NCBI RefSeq assembly: GCF_052857255.1
Contig: NC_135506.1
Coordinates: 81,129,618 to 81,193,617, forward strand
DNA: 64,000 nucleotides
Source: Amblyomma americanum
Taxonomy: Eukaryota > Arthropoda > Arachnida > Ixodida > Ixodidae
Reading direction: 5' to 3'
The number at the start of each line of letters is the position of its first letter. The first letter of the stretch is position 1. The notes below the pieces were generated by a model that ran no database searches, was not told the origin of the DNA, and was given only the letters and a program-made list of their open reading frames with translations. Shown in pieces: positions 12,830 to 21,995 of the stretch. The translations under genes and the position numbers were made by a program.

Positions 12830-13520
12830 GGGGAGGCTGTTGTCCTGAAGCAGGCCGCACGCAATTGATTGGCTTTTAATGAGAAATAATTATATGTCCC
12901 ATTAGCACAAATGCCGCCGTCAGCAGTGAGTCGCCCAACCATGGTACGAAATTCCTCAGTGACGTCAGCATGAGCTCTCATGACATCAGCATAGACCATA
13001 AGTAGTGAGGTCTGCAGCAAAGAAGAAAAAGCTCCTTCCAAAGATGTAGAGAATTAAACTGTGGCAAGGCGAGCACTCAAACTATAGGCCAGAAAACATC
13101 GCTTTTTGGCGACCAAACTTGAACCTAGCGTATGAGTTCCTTTACGACATTGTGCTAACGAGGATATCTCGTTACAAACGAAGAAATCTTTAATGAACCT
13201 CGTAACAGAGCTCAGGATGAGACAATGCTTTCACATTCGAAGCACGTAGGCAGTCTTAAGTGCCCTCTGTTATTTCTTCTACAGTCCTCTACCAGTTAGT
13301 CAGTTACTTCTGAGGATGCTTGCATGGTACTAGAGCTTGAAAGACACTCATGTTCCTAGAAACCATTACATGTCAGCTCTGTGGCTACTGCAAGGAGATA
13401 ACCAAGAATGAAGTAGATTGGTGTTAACAGGCATTCGGTGCGATTTAATATAGGAAAAGTTGGCTAAAATGATTGCTATCTGCAGGCAACCAGCAAAATC
13501 ACTTTTATTTAGTTCGCGGC
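12830..13520. other. Unassigned DNA
   Basis: Nothing recognised. The 113-codon minus-strand frame at 12700-13041 overlaps the end of the tandem repeat and is probably chance. Confidence 0.3.
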
Positions 13521-13675
13521 TATGACTTAGTGGCTGTCGAATTCTTCTGGTGAGCTATAGGCCGCGGGATCGAAACCTGAGTGTGGGGACCGCCTTAGAT
13601 GGGGGTGAAATGCAAAAACTTCCATGTGTTTTGAGATGTCAGCGCTTGTGAATGCTTTATCACCAAATTCCCGTC
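13521..13675 (+). repeat. tRNA-derived SINE head
   Basis: Same family as 11066-11217: A-box region GACTTAGTGGCTGTCGAATT, B-box GGGATCGAAACC, then GGGGGTGAAATGCAAAAAC and the TGAGATGTCAGCGC body. Its expected body end appears only about 250 bp later, at 13925-13990. Confidence 0.7.
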
Positions 13676-13924
13676 AAACATATCAAAATAACTAAATATT
13701 TTGACCATGTTTGGTGACAATTAGTTTTCAGGCTTAAAGCCTTCGCTAAAGGCACGAAACGCTTTTCATAGACTACAGCCCTCTAGCGTTGAAAATTACA
13801 ACCAACGCAATTGCAGACTCACTTGTGTTTGTCTGTGGGAGCAGCGAAACATCGACATGGAAGACTGACTAGTCATTGGCGATTTTGGTAGAATTTCGCA
13901 TGACCAGTGCAGCTCGAGGTTGGT

Positions 13925-13990
13925 GATTATAGGGTTAAAGAACATCAGGTGGTCAAAATATATGGAGGCATCCACTACGACGTCTTATAG
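13925..13990 (+). repeat. SINE body/tail piece, displaced from its head
   Basis: GTTAAAGAACATCAGGTGGT, then CAAAAT and ATCCACTACGACGTCTTATA match the expected continuation of the SINE whose head lies at 13521-13675. The 250 bp between them (13676-13924) do not look like SINE sequence. Confidence 0.55.
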
Positions 13991-13999
13991 GTGAAGTGC

Positions 14000-15730
14000 T
14001 GCTTTGGAACGCTGAATGTCGAATCCTACTATATCAAAATTGCCCTTCTTCTTAACTAGCGGCAGCTACAATCAAGGGTCATAATAATTATCATTTATAG
14101 CAAATACAATTATAAGGTAACAGAAATGTGCAAAATGCTTGTTACAAGTCAGGTCACAGTGAAAATATTGCCTAACTGTACAGACCACTAGGTCACATTA
14201 ACTTTGTCTCTGTGGTTTGTGAGCTTTGAAAAAGGAAATAGATTTTTGCCTTCTTCATTTGTCTTTTGAGACACACAGTGCTGCTGCAAGACGCATTATT
14301 GTCGTGTGAGTTTAAGTAGACCGTTTCTCATAGCTGATGTGTGCAGTACGTTAAATCTCAGTTTACAGATACCAAGAAAAGGATACTACATATTTGGACG
14401 AAATTCTGATCATTTTGGGTGTAGTCACGTAGAGCATTATCAAAGTTCAGGCTTGGTTGAATACAGGCCTGATCTACATAATTGCAACATATCGCTAGCG
14501 GCTACGCTGCCTTTGCATGGAGTTCAGTAATTCGGTGTTTTTTTAGACACGCTTACTGAGCGACGTCCGCTTGTCCTTGATCGTGTGTGCAGAAATGTGT
14601 GCCAAGGAGGTAGCTTCCTGCCTGCCGCGGCCGTCAACCGCACAAGCTCACCTGCCATCATTCCTGCCCCACATGCAAAAGGCAGTTGCCGTCCGCGAAA
14701 CTCCCCCCTCCCACCCGCAGAGATTACCCGAAAATACACTAACCAAAGGAAACGCAAACTACGCAAATGCAGAAGCCATCTTCATACTCACAGAATAATC
14801 AAGGTCACGATGAAGTGTCGCACGCTAAATAGGCGTAGTAAGTGGACAACCTGCACAAACAACACAGCACTGCAGGTGAAACAGCCCACACCATACATGA
14901 GGCAAAACGCAACCACAACTCTGTGCCAGATTATCAACATCTACGGCCAAGATGAATCCACAATTCTTCGGTTTGCACGAAATACTCGAGTGCCAGGCCA
15001 AGACGAGCGCTAGCGGCAAGTCCGACAGAGATCTCTGCGTTCAAAGGCCTTTGCTCAAGGCCTCTATCATTGTCATCATCTGAGGCCAATGCTGATGGCG
15101 ACCTTCGAGGCGCAGCGAAGGTGAGTACTGCATACGCTTTCCTAGAGGCATAAAATAGAAGCTAATGGTCTTAGCAAATCAAACATTCTTTTCCAACCAC
15201 TAAAGTAACATAACATATTCGTTACATGGAATTCAGAAGAAACGGCTTTAAAATAGGCTTTAATGTGAAGCAAAATCAGCGTCACGTTTGCCTTTTGAAA
15301 AAAAAAAAACTTTTTGAGATTACAAATAACTACAGCTGCAGTTCCACCCAGCGTCGACGTTATGGAACCTTCCGAGCATGACTTAAATGCGCAACGTATG
15401 CTATGCAGTTGACAAGCATGTCCATTTTCTGCGATGCAACTGTTAGTATCGTGATGTTTACATTAACGGAAGTTGCAGTGATATGACAGACATGGTCCTG
15501 GTGCCTTTAGATAAAAAAACCATCACAGTTTGAGGGATCGCCTTTCGTTGACCATATTCGCTCCGTCGACATATAAACTTTCGCTGACCATATTCACTTA
15601 GTGTGCCCATATGTCGAGTGCGAAGTTGAAGCTACCGGCCTTTCACCATTGTCATCAATGTTATTACGCAGTTTTTTTTTACGTGTGAAGTGCGCAAAAA
15701 TCTCACGCGTTCATAAACAGACTCCCTCAA
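14000..15730. other. Unassigned DNA
   Basis: AT-rich in parts, with short frames near 14306-15019 that show no family motif. No RNA gene seen. Confidence 0.3.
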
Positions 15731-15739
15731 TGTGTGCGA

Positions 15740-15930
15740 TGCTTCTTTTTTTGCAGGCCGTCATGCAAAATACGCTACTGAGCACCAGAGAGACTTCCTT
15801 GGCGACCGCAGCGGCACTCCTCTTGTTCATGCCGGTGACAATCGACGTCTACCTCGCTGTTCGCCTGGCGACGCTCGTGCTCTTCCTCATGCTTCCGGCG
15901 TCTTCGGCCTCGACGCCTCATTGAAGTCTC
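15740..15930 (+). repeat. Dispersed-repeat-like unit with splice-acceptor-like start
   Basis: A T-rich tract and TTGCAG at about 15750 precede GCGGCACTCCTCTTGTTCAT (about 15810-15830) and GCTCTTCCTCATGCTTCCGG (about 15877-15896). Both cores resemble the CTATTCCTCATGCCGG core of the tandem array. Whether this is an old repeat or an exon is not clear; the frame is short and unrecognised. Confidence 0.35.
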
Positions 15931-17212
15931 TCGACGCACTGCGCCGCCATCACGACACCCCTATGCAGTGCCAGCACCAGCCTGGCTGCTGCAATGTCAC
16001 ACACGAATTCTTCAGTTTACTGTGCAAGCACATCCCAGCCATCCACAAGAGACGACCTACAAACTTCACTTTAACAGCGAAGACATCATCTCATACGATG
16101 ACCGCCACATTTACAAGCTGATGGCACAAGGGCAACTGTGACCTGCGGCGCGCGAAGCATCGCGAGCGTCGCCAGAACACCGACGGCGGTGTTGTGCATT
16201 GGGGGAACTGATCGCTGCTGTGGCTCTGGCCAAGAACCATCGCTGAATGTGCTGATTCCAGAGGATTCACGTGCGATATGTGAGCCATCAAGGCCGCAAT
16301 TTGGGCAAGTTGGACAAGCGCTTGTCCTGTGTCCTCCGTTCCAGTTGTCGTTTTGTTAGTGTGCATAGCGCGTTATTCCAACCAAATGTGAGTCATGCGG
16401 AATTCATTAACTAGTCGATATCTTACCCTACTTTGATTTTTCGCTTTAGTCGCATACAACTCATAAACGCAACAGCTTTTCCCGGTCAGACGACCAACTT
16501 CCAGCCAGTGGCGTAGGTTGATTCTACCCTGCTGCCGTGACAATGTAGGGAGCGGCACCACAGGGGAGAGTGGGGTCTATCCCTTCTATTTATCCTCGTT
16601 CACTACCTGCTTCGTCACGCTATCAGGGTCATGAGAATCGACCGACGTAATTATGGCTTGAAGGGGGTGCTTTCACGGGGAAATAGCCACTGCGTTTTTT
16701 GATTCCCTGCAAAGATAGCTGTTTGGTGCAGCGTCCTGCGTATCACTTGTACACCAGTATCTGACTATAACCATTTTCGTTTGTCCAAGGAGCGCTCCAT
16801 CTCGTTGCTATCATGCATTTTTTCTTGCTAGGCATTTTTAACATTCAGCTTGTCCAGGGTTGCAGGCAATCAAGACGACCAGGTCAGCACATCGCGCTTA
16901 TTTGGTTAGTCATTGAAAGGCAACGCTTTTATTTTTGAAACTAGAATAAATGTAAGCCTTTTAAAGTTTTTGCGAAGATCCCTGTTTGGTACCTTTGAAT
17001 ATGTGGATAAATCAGAACCGCACTCTTCCAATCTTATTTTCACAGATGCCGCTAATTTCTTGCAGGTTCGCCACCCTGGCTCACTGCCACAGAGTCGCTG
17101 GCAGGCCACAAGGCAAATTCCGTACTGAGCTTTCAAACATGGCAGTCGTGGAGCTTCCTATGCGTGGAGTTCATGGTGGTACTTGGGTTCCTGATGCACA
17201 GTAGAAGGATAC
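15931..17212. other. Unassigned DNA
   Basis: No gene supported. Small overlapping frames occur on both strands. A TTTCTTGCAG acceptor-like site occurs at about 17055-17066. Confidence 0.3.
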
Positions 17213-19580
17213 TTAGGAGCACTACATGTATTCCTCATTCCGGCTGTCATGTGCTGCACTCGTGACCCAGAAAACTCACCACACGCACGCCAGGACACAG
17301 AAGCAACGGACAGACCATGCACTATTCAGCCCACACGGGCCCCTTTATTATGGCTGCCGTGACGACTACAAACACAACCACACCACGTGATCAATCTTTT
17401 GTTCACAGTTGAAGGAGCGTAGCACTTACTACTTCTATTCCTCATGCCGGCTGCCATGTGCTGAAATGGCAACCTCATTCGCAATTACACCACACGCACG
17501 CCAGGACACAGCAGCGCGATAGACTACGCACTATAGGCATCAAGGCTCCCAACCAACACACAGGCCCCGTTGATGTGGCTGCCATGACGACTACGCACAT
17601 AACCACCCCACGTGATCGCTTTTTCGTTCACAGTTGAAGGAGCGATGCACTTGTTCATACTACTTCTATTCCTCATGCCGGCTGCCACGTGCTGAACTGG
17701 TGGCACAATACACACTTGCAGCACGTGCACGCCAGTACACATCAGCACTCCACAGACTAAGCACCATGGCACCCAACCAACACACAGCCCCGTAGATGTG
17801 GCTGCCATGACGACTACATACACAACACCCCACGTGATTGGGCTTTTGTTCACAGTTGAAGGAGCGTAACACTTGTTCATACTACTTTTATTCCTCATGC
17901 CGGCTGCCACGTGCTGAACTGGTGGCACAATACACACTTGCAGCACGTGCACGCCAGTACACATCAGTACTCCACACACTAAACACCATGGCACCCAACC
18001 AACACACAGCCCCGTAGATGTGACTGCCATGACGATTAAACACACAACCACCCCATGTGAGGAGCGTAACACTTGTTCATACTACTTTTATTCCTCATGC
18101 CGGCTGCCACGTGCTGAACTGGTGGCACAATACACACTTGCAGCACGTGCACGCCAGTACACATCAGTACTCCACAGACTAAACACCATGGCACCCAACC
18201 AACACACAGCCTCGTAGATGTGACTGCCATGACGATTAAACACAAAACCACCCCGCGTGATTGGGCTTTCGTTCACAGTTGACGGAGCGTAACACTTGTT
18301 CATACTACTTCTATTCCTCATGCCTGCCACGTGCTGAACTGGTGGCACAATACACACTTGCAGCACGTGCGCGCCAGTACACATCAGTACTCTACAGACT
18401 AAACACCATGGCACCCAACCAACACACAGCCCCGTAGATGTGGCTGCCATGACGATTAAACACACAACCACCCCACGTGATTGGGCTTTCGTTCACAGTT
18501 GACGGAGCGTAACACTTGTTCATACTACTTCTATTCCTCATGCCTGCCACGTGCTGAACTGGTGGCACAATACACACTTGCAGCACGTGCGCGCTAGTAC
18601 ACATCAGTACTCTACAGACTAAACACAATGGCACCCAACCAACACACAGCCCCGTAGATGTGGCTGCCATGACGACTACACACACCACCACCCCATGTGA
18701 TTCGGCTTTCGTTCACAGTTGAAGGAGCGTAACACTTGTTCATACTACTTTTATTCCTTATGCCGGCTGCCACGTGCTAAACTGGTGGCACAATACACAC
18801 TTGCAGCACGTGCACGCCAGTACACATCAGTACTCCACAGACTAAACACCATGGCACCCAACCAACACACAGCCCCGTAGATGTGGCTGCCACGTCGACT
18901 ACACACATAACCATCCCACGTGATTGGGCTTTCGTTCACAGTTGAGGGAGCGTAACACTTGTTCATACTACCTCTATTCCTCATGCCAGCTGCCACGTGC
19001 TGAACTGGTGGCACAATACACACTTGCAGCACGTGCACGCCCGTACACATCAGCACTCCACAGACTAACAACCATGGCACCCAACTAACACACAGCCCCG
19101 TAGATGTGGCTGCCATGACGACTACACACACAACCACCCCACGTGATTGGGCTTTCGTTCACAGTTGAAGGAGCGTAACACTTGTTAATACTACTTCTAT
19201 TCCTCACGCCGGCTGCCATGTGCTGAACTGGTGGCACAATGCACACTTGCAGCACGTGCACGCCCGTACACATCAGCTCTCCACAGACTAGGCACCATGG
19301 CACCCAACCAGCATACAGGCCTCGTAGATGTGGCAGCCATGACTACACACATAACTACCCCACGTGATCGGGATTTCGTTCACAGTTGAAGGAGCGTAAC
19401 ACTTGTTAATACTACTACTAATACTCATGCCGGCTGCCATGTGCTGAACTGGTGGCCCAATACACACTTGTAGCATGTGCACGCCAGTACAGAGCAGCAC
19501 TCCAGAGACTAGAAACCATGGCACTCAACCAACACACAGGCCCCGTAGACGTGGCTGCCATGACTACTCAGATAACCACA
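17213..19580. repeat. Tandem array, about 11 units of ~222 bp
   Basis: The marker GGAGCG(TAACACTTGTT) recurs at about 17213, 17414, 17639, 17861, 18061, 18284, 18504, 18724, 18947, 19170 and 19391. Spacings are 201, 225, 222, 200, 223, 220, 220, 223, 223 and 221 bp. Each unit contains CTATTCCTCATGCCGGCTGC, a CACGTGC-rich middle, CCATGGCACCCAACCAACAC and GTGGCTGCCATGACGACTAC. Inner units are very similar and edge units are more diverged, as expected for an array shaped by unequal exchange. The unit ending at 18060 has lost about 22 bp. On the minus strand most units are open in one frame (repeated CVGWVPWCLVCG and VLQVCIVPPVQH); there is no evidence that this is translated. Confidence 0.95.
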
Positions 19581-20021
19581 CCACGAAGCCAGATCTATAT
19601 ACTACATATTCATCAGCATTAGTCAAAAACACCAAGGTGTTCAGCTGAACTGCAATTCACGGTTGCGCATTTCTTTTATTATTCACGCATCGAGTAACAT
19701 CCGCATTTGGGACCCTATACACTGACACCACAAGCACAATAAGACAATATCGGCGCCGTGTAGTGACCGTTTCTACACTTCTCTCTGTTCTATTCTTAGG
19801 CCGTTTGCCGTTGCGCTGATTCAAAAAGTTTAGGCTTTCATGGTTACAGTAACTACGCAACGAGGCCAGCTGTAGCTACCTCATATACTGCATCAGCCTG
19901 AACAGTTAAAAAGCAAAAACAATCTGATGACGAGCAGAACAAGAATAATTCCTTTATGACGGCTGCCACAAGTGACGACACGCTATAGTTACTGAATCCT
20001 AGCGGCGACGCGTCGACAGCT
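19581..20021. other. Unassigned DNA
   Basis: No feature recognised between the tandem array and the solo monomer. Confidence 0.3.
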
Positions 20022-20295
20022 GTGGAGTTGAAGCCTCTGTGTTGCGCTCATGTCGACACTGCTGTTATTCCTCATGCACAGGCGAACGCCTTTTCAACAC
20101 AATTACCCATGAGACATCACCGCTGTTCTGCTTGCCTTTTGCCATGCGCAGGAGTGGCAAGAATCAACGCCTACACCACGCGAACAACCGTACACAACAC
20201 AGACACCACCAGACACACACCCAGCTACACATGCCACTACAACCCGTACAATCACAGCCACATTAATGCGTGCTGCCATGACGACTAGACTCGTA
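20022..20295 (+). repeat. Diverged solo monomer related to the tandem array
   Basis: ACTGCTGTTATTCCTCATGC is followed about 190 bp later by CGTGCTGCCATGACGACTAG, the same order and spacing as in the ~222-bp array units. It also carries the CGCCTTTTCAACACAATTAC block of the 12.2-12.6 kb repeat, tying the two repeat groups together. A further weak copy of the end segment (GGCTATGACTACACGTGTAA) lies near 21020-21042. Confidence 0.55.
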
Positions 20296-20545
20296 ACTAA
20301 ACAAAGGACGCATAAAAAAGGCTCCTGACACACAACTTCGACACTGAACACAGACGATTACCTGGCAACCATCATTGCTGGTGTACTTTAAACATTAACT
20401 CCTCAGGAACCACTACAGCTGCTCATGTCGGTTATCATGGTCTGCTGTGTGGCCATAAATAATAGGAAGAACTATAGGAACAACTAGGAAATGCACCAGG
20501 CACAAAATACCCACCAAGAAAACTCGTGAAATCACAGCAGGATTC

Positions 20546-20877
20546 ATAATAATATTAATAATAATAATTGGTTTTAGGGGAAAGAAAATGGCCCAGTATC
20601 CGTCTCATATATTGTTGGACACCTGAACCGCGTCCTAAGGAAAGGAATAAAGGAGGGAGTGAAAGGAGAAAGGAAGAAAGAGCCGCCATAGTGGAGGGCT
20701 CCGGAATAATTTCGACCGCCTGGAGATCTTTAACGTGCACTGACATCGCACAGCACACGGGCGCTTTAGCGTTTTTCCTCCATAAAAACGCGGCAGCCGC
20801 GGTCGGGTTCAAACGTTCGAAACCGGGAACTCCGGATTAGTAGTCGAGCGCGCTAACCACTGAGCCACCGCGGTGGG
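20546..20877 (-). repeat. Full-length tRNA-derived SINE
   Basis: On the minus strand the element starts at about 20877 with GCGGTGGCTCAGTGGTTAGC (tRNA A-box). A diverged B-box (GGTTTCGAAC) follows, then the body with GTGTGCTGTGCGATGTCAGT, GGTCGAAATTATTCCGGAGC and the CCTCCACTATGG end, closing in an (ATT)n tail at 20546-20570. This layout is the tRNA-related SINE of tick genomes (Ruka-like; the name is my assignment from memory). Pol III would transcribe it and LINE enzymes copy it. Confidence 0.8.
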
Positions 20878-21224
20878 TCCAGCAGTATCTATAGGAGCAG
20901 GAATGACAACACGCCTACCACACGACCATTCCTGCACATATTACTAACCAAAAGACAGCTACAGCTAAGTAGTAGCTCACAAAGACAAGCCCGTACCAAG
21001 ACAGCCACATCCATTTGAATGGCTATGACTACACGTGTAACCACCCGAGACGTTGACAGAGATGTCTAGTTCTAAAGGCAGGCACCATAGGGCGAGCATG
21101 TTGGGCACTGGAGGGTACAGTGGGTACGCACCATTACCAACCTCAGGGTAACAAAAACGACGACAGGGCACTGCCAGGGCATCGAGGCGTCCGCATTGAA
21201 TTCTCTGCCCCTCATTAGGCTAGG
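20878..21224. other. Unassigned DNA left of the P element
   Basis: Apart from the weak array-like motif near 21020-21042, nothing is recognised up to the P element target duplication. Confidence 0.3.
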
Positions 21225-21232
21225 TTCCGGAC
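21225..21232. repeat. 8-bp target site duplication, left
   Basis: TTCCGGAC directly precedes the left terminal repeat and recurs perfectly at 26315-26322. Eight bases is the P-element duplication length, and the sequence differs by one base from the known Drosophila P target consensus GTCCGGAC. Confidence 0.95.
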
Positions 21233-21266
21233 CACGGTGTAAGAATACATTTAGGTGTTGACACTG
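21233..21266 (+). repeat. Left terminal inverted repeat of P element
   Basis: Begins CACGGTGTAAGAATACATTT and ends GTTGACACTG. It pairs with 26281-26314 with two mismatches. The 5'-CA start agrees with the P family. Confidence 0.93.
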
Positions 21267-21769
21267 CGCTCGGCGGCGCGACCAGAACTTGTCCGCCGCT
21301 CCCTGCGCTTCTCTCGAACGCTGACAGATGGCGCTACGCACCCGGGGCCCCTAGTCGCCGAGCTTCGGCAGCCGTAATGCAGATGCCACGGGATCTTTCG
21401 GTGCCGCTGCGTGTACGCGTGCTTTGTGAAGTGCGGCAAGACAACGAAGGATTGAAACTGCTGTCGACACCAAATAATTTTGGGCTACTTCGTGTTTTTC
21501 TTGCTGAGACTGCATGAATGGGCGGAACAGCAGCGAGGACGCAGCCCTGTGCTGCTTCCGAGCTCGTTATCGAAATGCGTTCATAGCAAATTTTTTTTTT
21601 CGTTCATCCGCACGACTGCTGTGAGTATAGTTAACTACACTGCCTCTTAAATATAAAAGGTCGAACTCAACGCGCCCACATTTGGCCTGAAGAGCCTACG
21701 CGTACATTCAAACATTGCTTGAGCAGTGTATTGCGCCAATGCTGCGAGATGACCGCCGTGTTGAGAACA

Positions 21770-21870
21770 TGGTTAATTTCGGCCACCTGGAGTTCTTTAA
21801 TTTGCACAGAAACCTCAAGGACGTTTCCGCATTTCGCCTGCATCAGAAATACTTACTCCGCAGCCACAAA
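21770..21870 (-). repeat. SINE fragment inside the P element
   Basis: TAATTTCGGCCACCTGGAGT followed by TCTTTAATTTGCAC matches the complement of the SINE body (compare AATTTCGACCGCCTGGAGAT at 20708-20727). It lies in the noncoding stretch between the transposase stop and the left TIR. Confidence 0.5.
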
Positions 21871-21955
21871 ACACAGTGAATCACAACCTACTGGGCTACT
21901 TTCGTGTAATCAAGAGCCAAGACCGTGACTGCAATTGGGATGATCACTGCATTCG

Positions 21956-21961
21956 TTTATT
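21956..21961 (-). terminator. Candidate polyadenylation signal AATAAA
   Basis: AATAAA on the minus strand lies 35 bp beyond the transposase stop at 21996 and well before the left TIR, so the transcript could end inside the element. Confidence 0.6.
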
Positions 21962-21995
21962 TGGACGATACACTGAGCGAATCATCCTCTATCAT

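Noticed and set aside
17213..19580. CRISPR-like array
   Set aside because: Whole units of ~222 bp repeat with no short repeat and unique spacer pattern; it is a satellite-type array in eukaryotic DNA.
20820..20877. tRNA gene from the A-box and B-box at the SINE head
   Set aside because: The tRNA-like part continues into the SINE body with no proper acceptor-stem pairing, so it is a SINE promoter and not a functional tRNA. The same applies at 46100-46160 and 54085-54161.
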